Origin: Paratrimastix pyriformis
Lineage: Eukaryota; Preaxostyla; Paratrimastigidae
Reading direction: 5' to 3'
Assembly (NCBI GenBank): GCA_027972325.1
Contig: JAPMOS010000042.1
Coordinates: forward strand, 149,501-213,500
Length of the DNA stretch: 64,000 nt
Of this stretch, positions 1 to 13,300 are shown in pieces; within the stretch, counting starts at the first letter, position 1, and each line of letters starts with the position of its first letter. The translations under genes were made by a program, and so were the position numbers. The notes under the pieces were generated by a model. It saw only the letters and a list, made by a program, of their open reading frames with translations, did not search any database and was not told where the DNA came from.

Positions 1-39
1 CGTGTGGAGAGGTGACGTTGGCGTTGGAACCGCCCACAG

Positions 40-640
40 ACGATCCGCGACGACCAGCGGCTGCTCGCTGCCCTGGAGCTGGACAAGACCAAGAAGTTCC
101 GGGCCTGGGTGCAGCTACTCTCTCTGGCCCACCAGACCCAGGCCCTCACCCAGCGCGACGGCCCGCTGGCTGGCTCCGGCCACGGGTCAGGCCGTCCCCT
201 CCGGGACCGGCTCGCGAAGGCCTCGCTGCTGGCCTTCCTGACACACAACTTCGACCGGACGCTGCTGTGCCTCTTCAACGAGATCCCCTTCTTCTGGCAG
301 AAGCACCCCACATTCAACGTGCCCCCCCGACGCCCCGGAGCTCTTCAAGCGCCGGCGAGCTGCGCGTCCTGCTCCTCGTCCGCGGTCCGTCCATCCCCTG
401 GCCCTTGACCGGACCCATCCCCCTCCCATTTCCGTTGCTTGGATTGCCCCCTTCCTCTGCCCCTCAGCGGGTCCCCCGCCTCATCTCTCGCTCCCCTGAT
501 CCCCTGTTCCCTCTCACCCCTCCCTGCTCCACTCAGACTACAACCTGATCCTGAGCCCTCTGACGGCCCCGAAGGCGTCTGAGGGAGCTCTTCTCGAACC
601 GGATGCGGTGGCTCCCTTCCCCCGCGGGGCTCATCACCAT
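40..640 (+). pseudogene. Dynein heavy chain tail fragment, frame-broken
   Basis: A fragment of the N-terminal tail (DHC_N1 region) of a dynein heavy chain, the flagellar or cytoplasmic microtubule motor. After an acceptor at 38-39 the frame reads NFDRTLLCLFNEIPFFW, then PDAPELFKRR, then ELRVLLLVR. A 152-nt intron (385-536, donor gtccgt, acceptor ctcag) joins to DYNLILSPLT, recreating the family pattern of ELRVL...VRDYN followed by a loop and RELFSNRMRWL. The pieces lie in different frames: one shift sits at the C7 run near 322-328, another near 350, and a third near 575. After about 640 the similarity ends. A whole heavy chain exceeds 4,000 residues, so this is a short relic, cut by the window's left edge. 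Assembly indels could mimic this, but neighbouring genes are clean. The dynein assignment is from remembered family motifs. Confidence 0.6.
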
Positions 641-950
641 CGCTACAAGGAACACCGCCACCGAACCGAGGATGAGAATCCACCCTTGCGGGTGGACGAC
701 GGCGGCCTCAGGCTTGCCGGGTGGGCTCGTCCACGAAACCTGCAGGGAGGGGAGAGGTCTCAGGTCGTCGTCTCAGGTCGTCGCTCTGTCCAGTCCTCCT
801 CTTCCTCTTGTCTCGCTCCCGTGACGCCGAGGTTGGGGCGTACGCCGACCTTGCGGGATGACGTTGGCCGGGACCTTGGCTCAGCTGGACCCCCGGCCGT
901 GTGTGTGATCACTCCGGAGATGCCCTGGAGTTGATGGGTGGGTGAGGGAT
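641..950. other. No gene seen
   Basis: Decaying sequence downstream of the dynein relic. I see a short direct repeat of CTCAGGTCGTCGTCT type around 757-785 and no convincing coding region on either strand. Confidence 0.5.
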
Positions 951-1012
951 GGGATAAAACCTTTTGAGATTCTCCTCTTGTATATTCAGTTAACACGAGA
1001 AAGAAAGAATAC
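951..1012 (+). promoter_or_regulatory. Module shared with the LRR gene leader at 55.9 kb
   Basis: GGGATAAAACCTTTTG followed about 22 nt later by TTAACACGAGAA recurs at 55902-55975. There the second motif sits directly against the start codon of an LRR gene. Here it lies about 375 bp upstream of the giant gene's start. It may be a promoter or leader element, or a relic of a duplicated LRR gene 5' end. Confidence 0.4.
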
Positions 1013-1375
1013 CGAGACAGTTCGGCAGTGCCCTTTGGTCAAAACCACCCTTCTGCCGGAAAACATGGAAATGTGTTGACAGGTCGAAAGGCTGCGGGAT
1101 GCTTGGTGATGATCAGATAGCCACTCGTGCACTCGTGCGGTATGCCCAGCTATGGGGGATGGTCGAACAGGAACCGCTTGCCGATTGAAATCAGTTTTAA
1201 TGACGGCTCTTTCGAGAGCGTCACTCGCTATTCTTCACTGAAATCTGAACCAACGGCAGCGTCGCGTTCTTGCCTTCGTTCGCTTTTCCGAATCAGAAAC
1301 AGCCCGTCGCGATCATCGCTATCACCACGGTTAGCGCGACTACTCTCGCTCGTTTTCTTTTTTGAGGAGGTTTCG

Positions 1376-4300
1376 ATGCAGAGGGAAATGAGCTCCGGCC
1401 TTGTTGTGGCCGGAGAGCTCCTCTCTCTACCACATCGTACTATATTATTTACCAAAGACCGCGAGAGTGTGCGCAGCATGTGCTGTGTAGAATCATTGCA
1501 CGAGTTGTGGGTTTCTTGCTTTGATGGAACAGTCAGAGTGTTCGGAACTGAGGTCTGGTTTTTCTTTGATTGATTCCTGCTCAAACTCTCGCAGAGTGGG
1601 GAGCTGCTGCGTCAAATCAGCTTCCCAGGTGATAATTTACGGTGCTTTCTCGATCTCCTTGCGGAGACGCACACAATTTGGGGTGGAAGTTCCAATGGTT
1701 ATCTTTTCGTCATGCACCCCTCTGGAGAGACTCTTTGGAAAATGTCTGTTTTCCCCGCGGGACCTAATCTGCTCACTGCCACCAACAAACCAGCGAGGCG
1801 CACCACGGCGGGATCAACGCCCTGTGCCGGGCCACAGGAGCATCTCCTGCCTTGGCGTGGTCGGCTTCCGACGACTGCCGGCTGTGCCTGTGGGATGGCG
1901 AGGGGCACTGTCTGATGACCGTGAACGCGCACAACCTTCGCGTCCGGGCGCTGTGCTCGCTGCAGGGCGTGCTTTGGTCGGGGGGTGACGACGGGCTCCT
2001 CTGTGCGACTTCGGAGCAGGTCTGTTCGTCTCATCCGTTTTCGACACCGCGGCCAACCGACCCTGACCTCCTCCTACAGCTCTCCCTGCCTCTGCCGCCG
2101 TCTCACTTCATCGAGACTGGCGCGGGGGGCGTCACGGCCCTCTGCGCCACCAGCCCTGGGCCCCACATGGACGGCCCGCCGCCCATGGTTTGGGCCGGCT
2201 GTGCCGATGGGGCCATCCGGCTGTATGAACCCAGCGGACACATGGTGGGCGAGGTTTGTGCGCCTGCTGCTTGGCGGGTGTAAGGGAGGGCTCATCGGCC
2301 TTACTTTCCTCTTGCAGATCCGTTTCGGGCACCGGTCCATCCCGGTCAGCTGCCTGATTCGCTTCGGGCCCTTCAACGTGGTCGCCGCCGCTGGCCGTTG
2401 CGTTGCCTTGTTCCACACCCAGGGGCCCACCTCCCTGGGCGTCTTCTTCCCCTCCGCATCGAAGGCGGCCTCGGAGCCGGTCCCCGTCCCCTTGTCCCCC
2501 ACCACCGCCAGCCCGGCCCGTTCCACCACAGCCGCCGGGGCGGAGGCCAACAAGAAGGCCGAGATTCGGCGCGGGGTGGCAGCCCGTGTGAGCGCCATCA
2601 GCCGGGGCGGCGTGACCTGCCTCTGTTACGAGGAGACCCTCGAGTTGCTCTGGTGCGCCACGGGCGACCGCAAACTGCGGAGCTATCCCATGCCCCCCTC
2701 GGGCCCTCAGGTCCGCCCCCGTCCTCAACCACCGGCTCCACGGGCCGCCCCATCAGGATCCGCTGACATCCTCCTCCCTCCCGTCCGTTCTCTAGCATTC
2801 TCTGGTTCGCTCGCCGGGCCCGCTGTCGGCCGCCGGGACGGCCCTGGCCACCACACCCCGTCGACGGACGACTTTGCTCCCGGCCGAGTCGCACGCCCTG
2901 GCGGCAGCCCTGGACGGGCTCATGGGCGATGTGACCAGCCTGTACGCGATCGTGTCGAGCCGCGAGATGGTTGCAACCGCGGCCGAGTCGGCCCGGGCGG
3001 CCCTGGCCCAGCAGGCCAAGGCCTTCTTCGACCAGCTCCAGGCAACCACCGCAAAGGCCGACCGTCTCGAGAAGCAGGCCGCCCAGCGCGCCGAACGATC
3101 GGTCTGCGCCCTCCTCCTCCTCCTTCTCCCTCCCCCACCGGTGGCCATTGGGCCTCAGTAGTGCGGTAGCTTACCTGCAGACTCCCCCCTTTCTCTGCCC
3201 TGCCTCTCTGCTGCTGCCCAGGCGTCGCTTGAGAAGGATCTCGAGGCCGCCCGGGCCGAGCAGCGCGCCAGCGAGGCGGCCGCAGCCCTGCTGAAGAGCA
3301 CCCTCGAAGAGGAACGGCAGAAGGCCGCCGCCGAGTTGGCGGCCGTCGGGACGGAGCTCTCCACCTTGCACGCGGGATTCACCCAGCAGGCCGCCCAGCT
3401 GGCGTGCGCCCAGGCCGAGGTGCAAACCCAGAAGCTGCTGCTGGATGAGAGCGAGCGGGCCAGCCACGCCCAGCTGGACGAGCTCAACGCCCAGTGCGAC
3501 GAGGCCCTGGCCGGGATCGATAAGGTGGCCGCCGAGCGGGATGCCCTGGCCGCCCAGCTGGAGCGGACCAAGGAAGACCTTGCCCGGGCCATGGAGAGCC
3601 TCGCCGAGAAGACCCAGTCGCGCGAGACCCTGGCCGCGGAGGGACGCCGGCTCAAGGGCGCGCTGGACGCCGAGGCTCAGGCTCGGGCCGAGCTGCAGGA
3701 ACGCCTCAACCGAAGCCTCGACCAATGCAGCACTTATGAGGCCGACCTTCAGCGGCTCCGCGAAGAGGCCGAGGCCACGGCGGCTGCCCTGCAGGCCCGC
3801 GACGAGCAGGCCCAGAGCCGAGCCCGCGAGTGCGAGGGGCTCCGGGCCGAGGTGTATCGGCTGCAGGAAGAGCTGGCCCAAAGCCGGGCCGCCCGTGAGG
3901 CCCTGCGGGAGGACGTCCGCCACGAGCAGGCCACATCGGGTGCCCTGGCCCAGGCCCGAGACTCGCTGTCGGCCGAACTGGAGCAGGCCCACCGCGAGGC
4001 CACCCAGGTGCGCTACCAGCTGGCCGCCGCCGCCCAGGACCGTGACGCGGTGACCTCTGAGCTGCAGGCGGCCCGGGAGTCGCTGGGCGAGCAGCTGCGC
4101 ACGACCCAGGCCTCCCTGGCCCAGACGATGGCCGCCCGGGATGACCTCGAGTACGACCTGCACCGTCAGCAGGCCGAGGCCGCCGAGCTCAGGGAGGCCT
4201 GTGCCCGGATGACCGAGGCCCGTGACGCCACGGCCCACGAACTCGAGACCAGCCGCGCCCTGTCGACCACCCGACTGACGGCCCTCGAGGACCAGCTGGC

Positions 4301-7300
4301 CGCCCAGCGGGCCGCCACCGAGCAGGCCACCGAATTCCGCCATTCCCTGGCGGCCGAGCTGAACCGGGTCCAGTCCGACGCGGCCCAGTGCCAGGCCCGC
4401 GCCGAAAGCGAGCTCGCCGCTGCCGCCCAGACGCGTGAGGCGCTGCGTGGCGAGGTGGCCGCCGCCCGGCGGGCCCTGGCCGACGTGGAGCAGGTGCGGG
4501 ATGCCTTCTCGGAGCGCATCGGGGCCCTCGAGGCCCAGTTGGCCGCCGCCACCCAGCGGCTGGCCGATCGTGATACGGCCCTCCGCCAGAGCCAGGCCGA
4601 CATGGCCCAGCAGAGCGCCGCCTGCGCGGTCGTCGCCAAGGAGCGCCAGGATCTGGCGGCCGAGCTGGAGGAGACCCGAACCACCGCCGCGGCCAGCATC
4701 GACACGCTGGAGGCCTCGCTGGGCTCGCTGACGGCCGTCCACGAGGGCCTGACCCAGGAAATGGCCCAGACCAAGGCCACCCTGGACCAGGCCACGGCCG
4801 CTCGGACCCAGCTGGCCGCTGACCTCGAACGGGCCCGCGCGCGGCTCAGCGACCAAGAGGCCGCCTACCAATCGCTTGTCGCCGCCCGGGAAGCCACCCA
4901 GGTCCAGCTGTCCGAGGCCCAGGCTCTGGCGGGGCGCCTGGAAGCGGAGCGTGTGGCCGCGGGGGTCGCCCGCGACGCGTTGCAGGAGGAGACGGCCCGC
5001 CTCCGGGAGAAGCTGGCTGCCCTGGAGGCCCAGTGCGCCGCGGCCGAACAGGAGCGCGACACCCTGCGGAAACAGGTGGCCCAGACGGAGGGTGCCCTGC
5101 GTCAGGCCCAGCGGGAGCGCGACGCCGCGGCCCAGCGTGCGGACGCGGTGGAGAGGCTCTTGGAAGAGAGCGCCATTGCCCGGGGTGTCCTGCTGGCCGA
5201 GCGGGAGGAAGTCCGCCGTCAGCTGGCCCACGAGCAGGAGGCCGGCACGGCCGCTCGGCAGATGCTGTCCCTGGCCCAGAAGGCCCGGGACGACCTCGAG
5301 GCGGCCCTGGGGCAGCGCGAGCTGACCTGCGCCCAGCTGGTCCAGGCCCGCGAGGCCCTGACCCAAGAGCTTGCCTCGGTGCGCCAACTGGCTGCCGTGA
5401 CCCAGGCCCGCCTCGATGCCGAGCTGGCCGCCGCCCGCGACTCGCTTGCTCAGGCCGTGAAGGACCACGCCGCCGAGGTGCGGCGGCACAGCGAACAGGT
5501 GGCATCGCTGGAGCAGGCCCGGGCCGCACTGGCCGAGCAGCTCCAGCAGAGCCGGGTGGCCGTTGAAGAGGGCCACAAGGAGGCCGGACGCCTGCGGGAG
5601 GGGGCCGTGCAACTGGCCCATGAGCGGGACGTGCTGGCCGAAGAGCTGGCCCGGGCCCGGGCCTCCCTGGCCGAGATGGAGGCGGCCAAGAGGACCCTCG
5701 CTCAGGATCTCGCAGCAGCCAAGGAGGCCCTCGTCCAGGCCGCGGCGGCTGGGGAGCAATTGAAGGGCCGGATGGAGGCCGAGAAGGACCAGCTGAAGCA
5801 GGAACGCGTCCGCCTCGCGGGCGAGCTGGCCCAGGCACAGGAGACCCTGCAAGCCTTGACGCGCGTCCAGGCGGAGACGGCAACTCGCCACGAAGCGGAG
5901 CTGGCCACAGCCCGCGCCGGCACGGAGGAGCAGCGTCACGCGCGGGTTCAGGTCGAGGAGGAGCTGACACAGACCCGTGAGGCCCTGACCCAACGCACGG
6001 GCGAGCTTACCCTCCGACAGGAGCGCATCGCTGCCGTTGAACAGTCGCTGGCCACGAGCAAGGCCGCCCGTGAGGCTGCCCTGCGGACGTGCGCAGGGGC
6101 GGGGGCCCGGCTGGGCGGGCTGCGGAGCATGCTGGCCGAGCAAGCCGGCGCAATGGCTGCCCGGTTGGAAGCGGCCCAGGCCGAGCTGGAACGGCTGCGA
6201 GCCGAGGAGGCCGCCCAACGGGCCGCCCGGGAGGGGGCCTGCGCGGCCCTCGAGCAGGCGCGCAGCGAGGGTGCCGCTGCCGCCGCAGAGGCCCGCGCCC
6301 GTGCCGAGGGCGAGCTGGCCGCGGTGCGGGCGGCCCTGGGCCAGTCGGAGGCCGCCCGGGAGGCCCAGACCAAGCGGGCGGACGGGGCCGAGGCCCAGCT
6401 GGCCGCCGAGCGGCTGACCTGCGAGTGTCTCCAGGGTCGCTTCGAGCAGGGCCGCGCCGCCCTGGGTCAGGCCCACCGCTGGCTGGCCGAGGCCCTGCTG
6501 AAGGGCGAGTGCCAGTCGGCCGAGCAGACCGCCTTGGGGGCCGCGCTGGCCGGCGAGGCGTCCCAGGCATCCCAGGCTGCCCAGCGGATCGAGGCCCTGG
6601 AGGCCCGCCTTGCCCTGGACGGGGAAGCCCGCCAGGGGCTGGAGCAGGCCCTGGGCCAGGCTGCCGCCCGAGGGGCCGACCTCGAGGCCGCCTGCGGCAG
6701 GCTGTCCGCCGAGGAGACCCGGCTGCGCGAGCTGGTCGCCACCCAGGAGCAGCTCCGGGCGGAGGCAAACCGCAAGCTGGTGGAGCAGCAGGAGTCCTCG
6801 GCGAGGGCCATGGCTGAGGAGCGCGAAAAGGCCGATGCCAAACAGGCCGCCACCTCGGCTGCCCTGGCCGAGGCCGTCCGGACCGCGCAAAAGGATGAAG
6901 ATGAACTGGCCGAGGCCCGAGCCCAGCTGGCCCGCGAGCAGGTGGTCGGGACAAGCTTGGCCAAGGAGCGGGACTTACTGACGGACGATTTGGCCCAGAC
7001 CAAGGCGGCCCTGCGCGCCCTCGAGCAGTCCCATGCTTCCCTCTCCGCTGCCCGCGAGCGGCTCGCCTCTGAGGCGGCCGCGCTGCAGACCAAGACCACC
7101 GAACAGACGGAGTCCCTCGCTGCGACCGCGGCGGAGCTGCACGCTGCCCAGGCGGCCCACGCGCAGACGTGCCGTTCCAAGGAAGCCCTGCGGACATCCC
7201 TTCGCAGCGGGCGGGACGCGGTTGGTCAGCAGCAGGCCGCTCTCAATGAGGCTCTGGGGCTTCTCGATGGCCGGCTGGCTCAGCGTCGCCACGAGCTGGG

Positions 7301-10300
7301 CCTGGCCCGGACTGAGGCCGCTGCCCTGAAGGAGCAATCCGACCAGACGCAGGCCGCCCACATTGGCGAGCTGGAGGCTGCCCGGCAGGCGCTGGCGGAA
7401 GCCACCGCGAGCCGCGATGCTCTGGCGGCCTTGCTCGCCGAGGAGAAGTCCGCCCGCTCTCAACTGGCCCAAAGCAGCGACCGGCTGCACCAGCAACTGG
7501 ACACGGCCGGCCAACGGCAGACCCAGCTGGAGAGCGACCTGGCCGCGGTGGTTGTCGAGCGGGACACGGCCACGGGCGAGTTGCATGCCGCCCAGGAGCA
7601 GCTGGCCCAGCAGCGGGCCGCTTGCCGTGCGCTGACCCAGGCCCGCGACGAGCTGGCTGCCGAGGCGGACCGACTTCGGGCCTCCGGCCAGGAGCAGTCA
7701 GCCACGACCTCGCGGCAGCAGAGCGAGCTGGACGCCTTGCGGGAGCAGCTTCGCGTGGCCCAGGACGAGCTGAAGAAGGCCACCCGCCAGCAACAGGAGA
7801 CTGCCGCCCAGCTGGCCACAGCCACCGAACGGGCCGCCGCCCTTCAGGCATCGCTGGGTGAGCTCCAAACGGAGGCGGCCCGGCTGAAGGACGCCCTCAA
7901 GGACCACGCCGCCACCGCGACCAGCCTGATTGCGGCCGAGAAGGACCTGGCCGGGCTGCGGGCCGAGCAGGAGACCGCCCGGACCCGTCTGGCCCAGCAG
8001 GCCGCGGCCCTCGAGGTGGCCACCCAGAGGGGCGACGCTGCCCTTTCCGAGCTGGCGACCACCAAGGACCGCCTGACGGCCGAGCTCCAGGAACTGAGCG
8101 CCTCGTTCGCCGCTGCGACGGGGGCCCGCGAGTCACTGGCCACTCAGCTTGCGGCCAGCCAGCGGGCCCTCGAGCAGGCCCAACAGGAACGCGACACCCG
8201 GGCCGCCGAGCTGACCCAGAGCCACGATGAGCTGGGCCACCTCCGGGATGAGCTGCTGGCTGCCCAAGCCCAGAGCCAGAAGCACCGGGCTGCCCACGGC
8301 CAGCTCGCCCGCGCCCACAGCAAGGGGGTCGCCGCCGTGACCCAGCTCCAGGCCGGCCTCGACGCGGAGGCCGCTCAGGCCTGGCGGGCGCTGCTGCAGG
8401 CGGGCAAGGACATCTGCGCCCTGCGCAGGCAACTCGAGACCGAGACGGAGGCCCGCGCCCGGGCCGAGCAGGACGGTCGCTCCCTCGCCGCCCAGCTGGC
8501 TCGCGCCCAGTCCACGCTCGCGGAGGCCCGTCACTTGGCCGCCCAAGCGGCGCAGGAGCGCGACGCGCTGGTGGGCGATGTGGCCCGGCTGCGCGACGAG
8601 GTGGCCGCCCAAAGGAGCCTGGTGTCGAGTGCCGAGCAGGCCCTGGCCGCCGAGAAGACAGCCGCTACCGCCCAAGTGGAGAGCCTCACGGCCCGCCTGG
8701 CCCAGGCCACGGCCGCCCGGCAGGAGGCCGATGCAGCCCTGGCCACCCTGCGACAGGAGCACGCGGCCGTGGAGGCGACCCTGACGAAGAGCACCCAGGC
8801 CCTCACCGCAACCGAGCAGAGCAAGGGCCGCCTGCAGGACGACCACGAGTTGGCCACCGCCCAGCTGGCCCAGCTGGGGACGGCCATGGAGGCCCTCCGT
8901 CGGACTGAAGAAGTGGAGCGGCTCAAGCTGGAGGCCGTGCTTCCCCGTCTGAGCGCGGCCGGCGTCACCAAGGAGCGCCTCACCGCCACCAGCGCCTGTC
9001 TGGAGGGCTGTCTGGCTGCAGCCCGTGACCAAATGGCCAGGCTGCGCGCCGAACACGGGCACCTGACGACCAGCCACGCCGAGCTGGAGGGCGCCCAGAC
9101 CGCCCTGCAGGCCGAACACACCAAGGTGCAGCAGGCCCGCCGGGACCTGCAGGGCCGGGTCAAGGCCCTCGAAGACGACCTGGCCGCGACGGAGGCCGAG
9201 AGGGACACGGCCGTGGGCGAGCTGCGTGCCGCCCAGGAGCAGCTGGCCCAGCAGCGGGCCGCTTGCCGTGCGCTGACCCAGGCCCGCGACGAGCTGGCTG
9301 CCGAGGCGGACCGGCTTCGGGCCTCCGGCCAGGAGCAGTCAGCCACGACCACGCGGCAGCAGAGCGAGCTGGATGCTCTGCGGGAGCAGCTCCGCGTGGC
9401 CCAGGACGAGCTGAAGGAGGCCACCCGCCAGCAACAGGAGACTGCCGCCCAGCTGGCCGCAGCCACGGAGCGGCTGGCGGTCGCCAATGGCACCCAGGTG
9501 GCCCTCCGGGCCGACCTGGCCCAATCCCGGACCCGGGAGGAGGAGCTCGCTGCTGAGCGGGCCCAGGCCGTCCAGTCCCTCGAGGACGCCCAAGCCCGGC
9601 TCGCGCAGGCACAGAGCCAGGCTGCCGCCATGGAGGGGTCCCTGGCCGCCGCAATCAGGACCCGCGACCAGTCCCTGTCCAGCTGCCGGGCCATCTTTGG
9701 CGAGCTGGCCTGCAACAGCCGGAACCTGCACACGGCCCTCCAGGCCGCCAACCAGAGCATCAAGGAGAGGACCGAGGCCCAGACCGCCCACGTGCGCAGC
9801 CACCAGGAGGAGTCCGCCGCCGCGACCCGCCGGGAGGGCGAACTGGCCGCCCAGCTGACGGCCGCCACGGCCCAACGGGACGCCTTCGAGGCCGACCTTC
9901 AGGCAGCCCGGGGCTCCATCCAGGCTCTGAGCGCCGAGAAGGCCGCCGAGTGTGCCCGGGCCGAGGAGTTGGCACAGAGTCTGGCCACGACAACCCGTAC
10001 GCTGGAGGATCAGTGCGCCGTCCTGCGCGACCAGGTGGCTGCCCGGCTTGCCGAGCGGGACAGTGCCCTGGCTGCCGTCGAGGAGCTCCGCACCCATCAG
10101 GCCGAGCTCGAGGCCGCCCATCAACGGGCGACTGCCGAGCTGGAGAGCCGGTCCGCTGCGCTGGAGAAGGCCGCCAACAGCGAGCGTGAGGGGATGACTA
10201 GCGAGCTGCGCAGGTACCAGGAGTTGCTCGCCAAGGCCGAGGCCGATCTGAAGACGACTCAAGAGGCCCAGCGTCTCGCGATCCAGCGCACCACCGAGGA

Positions 10301-13300
10301 GGCCGAGGCTCAGCGGCGCATGCTGGCCAAGTTGAGCGCCCACCTCGCTGCTTTGCAGCAACGGCCGGCCGCTGTCCGACACTCAGCGGAAACTCAGGTC
10401 GCCGAGCTGGGCCAGGCCCTCAGTGCGGCCAGCGATCAGATCGCCGGAATGCGCACCCGTCAGGCCGCCCTCGAGCTGGACCTGGCCCAGACCAAGGAGG
10501 CCCTCCAAAGGGCCGAGGAACGCGCCACAGCCGAGTCGGTCAGCCTGAGACGCCAGTTCGACGCCGAGGCCACCCGGTGCGGGGAGCTCCAGGCAGTCCT
10601 GTCCAGGGCTGAGGCCGAGCTGGCGGCGGCACGGGAGGCCGAGTTGGGCCTGAGGGCCCAGGTCAAGGAGACACAGGCCGAGGCGGAGGAGAAGTGCCGC
10701 ACCCTGCGGGCCGCCCTGAACGTGGCCGAGGATGGTGCCGCCCAGGCGACCACGGCCCGGCTGGCTGCCGAGAACGTTGTGAAGGCGGTCCAGGAGGAGC
10801 TGGCCCAGCGGGGCCACGACCTGGTGACGGCCACGCAAGGGCGGGACGAGGCTCTGGCCCAGCTGGCCGACGCCCGGGCGGAGCGCGAGCGGACCACCAC
10901 CGAGGCGGAGGGGCTCCGTGCCGAGGCGCGATCCCTGGGGCAGGAGCGCGAGCGGCTGACAAGCGAGGTGTCCCGGCTGCAGGAGATCCAACAGGGGCTG
11001 ACGACCGAGCTGGCCGCGAGCTGGGCGGCGGAGACTGAGGCCCGCGAGGCCCGCGAGGTGCTGACGACCGAGCTGGCCGCTGCCCAGCGCGCTGTTGAGG
11101 TGGCCGACGAGCAGCACCGCGCCGCCCTGGCCGCCCTGGAGGCCGAACGGGCCGCCAGCCAACAGGCCGAGTCCAAGGCGGCTGCGGCGTTAGCTGAGAC
11201 ACGCCTGACTGCCGAGCGATGGGAGCAGCAGGCCGCCGACCGGCAGTCGCGCTTGGAGACGGCAGAGGCTGAGGTGGCCCGGGCGCGGAACGGCTTCGCC
11301 CAGCAGCGGGCCCAATGGGTGGCGACCCTGGCCGCAACCGGGGCAACCCTGGATGGCTCGCTTGGGACCCTGGGGGCCGAACTGGCTTCCCGACAGGCAG
11401 GGGTCCAGGCCGAGCTGGCGGCGAGCCGCAAGGCTCTCCAACAAGCCGAACTGTCCCGTGGGGCCGCTGAGGAGCATCTCCGCACGTCCGCGGAGCAGAC
11501 CACAGCTGCCCTGGCCCAGGCGGCAACCGAGCTGGGCGAGCAGCAGGCCCGCACGGGTAAGCTGGAGCTGGAGCTGGCTGAGGCCCGGACCCAGGCGGCC
11601 GAGAGCCACCAGGCCGCGAGCCGGGTGCAGGCCGCTCTGGAGGCGACCCTGTCCACCGCCTGCGCCGAGGCCGAGCGGCTGCGGATCGCCCTGGAGGAGC
11701 GCGCGTCGGAGTTGGCCGCCGCCCGGCAGGCTGCCAGGGAGGAGGCCGAGATGAGCGTGCTCGAGCGGGCCGTGCTGGAGACCGACCTGGCCGCGGCACG
11801 GCAGTCGCTGACGGAGTCCCTGGGGGCCCGTCGTGCCCTGACCGACCAGCTGGCCGCAGCGCAGCGTCAACTGGATGAGCAGGAGGTCGTTCTCCAGACC
11901 GAGGAAGTCGGGCAGCTCAGCAGCAAGGCTCCCTTGCCGAAGGGCACCGGCAAGCAGGCGGCCTGCAGCGGGGCTGCCGAGGCCGAGCGGCTGGGGGCTG
12001 CCCTGGAGGAAGCCAAGCGGTCCTTCGGCCAGCAGCGGGCCCAGTGGGCGGCGGCCCTGACGACGACCGGGGCAACCCTGGATGGATCGCTGGGCGCGCT
12101 GGGTGCCGAGCTGGCATCCCGGGGTGAGGCGCTTGCCCGGAGCGAGCAGGCTCTGGCCGAGGCGGGCCGCCGTGCCAGCGAGTTGGTCGAGCGGGTGGCC
12201 GGGCTGGAGCGGGCCCAGGAGGCGCTCAGCGCCGAGCTGCTGCAGGCCCGGGTGGCGACCGAGGAGGGCCGTCAGGCCACGTGCCGGGCTGGGGTCGAGC
12301 GCGACGGGCTGGCGACCGAGCTGGCCGCGAGCCGGGCGGCACTGTCCCGACAGGAGGCGGTGGCCCGCGAGGAACGCGAGGCCCGCGAGGCACTGGCGAC
12401 TGAGCTGGCTGCTGCCCGGCGCGTGGCTGAGGTGGCCGACGAGCAGCACCGGGCCGCCCTGGCCGCCCTGGAGGCCGAGCGGGCCGCCAGCCAGCAGGCC
12501 GGGTCCGCCGTCAAGAAGGCCTTCATCCAGCAGCGGGCCCAGTGGCAGCAGGCCCTGGGCGGGGCGAGCGCCTCGCTGGAGGGCTCGCTGGGTGCGTTGG
12601 CCGCCCGGCTGGCCGAGGCCCAGGCGGCCCGCGCGCGGGAGGCCGAGCAGGCCCGCACGGAGCTGGCTGCCGCGGAGTGCCGGTCCTGCCAGCTGGGCGA
12701 GCAGCTGCGGGCCACCGAACAGAAGCGTGCCGTCCTCGAGGTAGACCTGGCCGCGGCCCACCAGGCGCAGACCCAGGCTGAGCAGGCTGAGCAGGCCCAG
12801 GGACAGCAGATGGCCGCCTTGAGCGCACAGCTGGCGACCCTGGAGCAGGCCCGGGCCGTGCTGGAGGGCGAGCAGGTCAGGAGCAAGACGGCACTGGCGC
12901 AGAGCGGGGCCGACCTGACCCGGTCTGCGGCCCAGCTGGCCGACCTGCAGACGGCCAAGGACATGCTCGCGGCGGACCTGGCTGCTGCCCGTCAGGCGCA
13001 GGCTCAGGCCGAGAAAGCCCGCGCCACTGCCGATGAGGAGTTGCAGCAGGCCCGGACCGAGGCGACCGAGAGCCGTCAGGCCACGAGCCGGGTGCAGGCC
13101 GAGTTGGCCGCCACCGTGGCTGCCCTGGAGCGGGAGCGGGACCGGCTGGTGGCCGCCGGGCAGACGGCCGGCGCGCGGGTGGCCGAGCTGGAGGCGACCC
13201 TGGCCACCGCCCGTGCAGAGGCCGAGCGGCTGCGGGCTGCCCTGGAGGAGCGCGCCTCGGAGTTGGCCGCCGCCCGGCAGGCTGCCGGGGAGGAGGCCGA

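Noticed and set aside
1127-1375. Earlier in-frame ATG for the giant gene
   Set aside because: The extra 83 residues show no propeller pattern and the region looks like a leader. It is kept only as an alternative start.
3171-6890. Long minus-strand reading frame rich in Gly/Leu (and similar ones at 11190-16505, 16614-19046, 31908-34562)
   Set aside because: They are shadows of the alanine-rich, GC-rich coiled-coil exon; the low-complexity Gly/Leu/Gln translations have no domain and repeat in step with the sense repeats.
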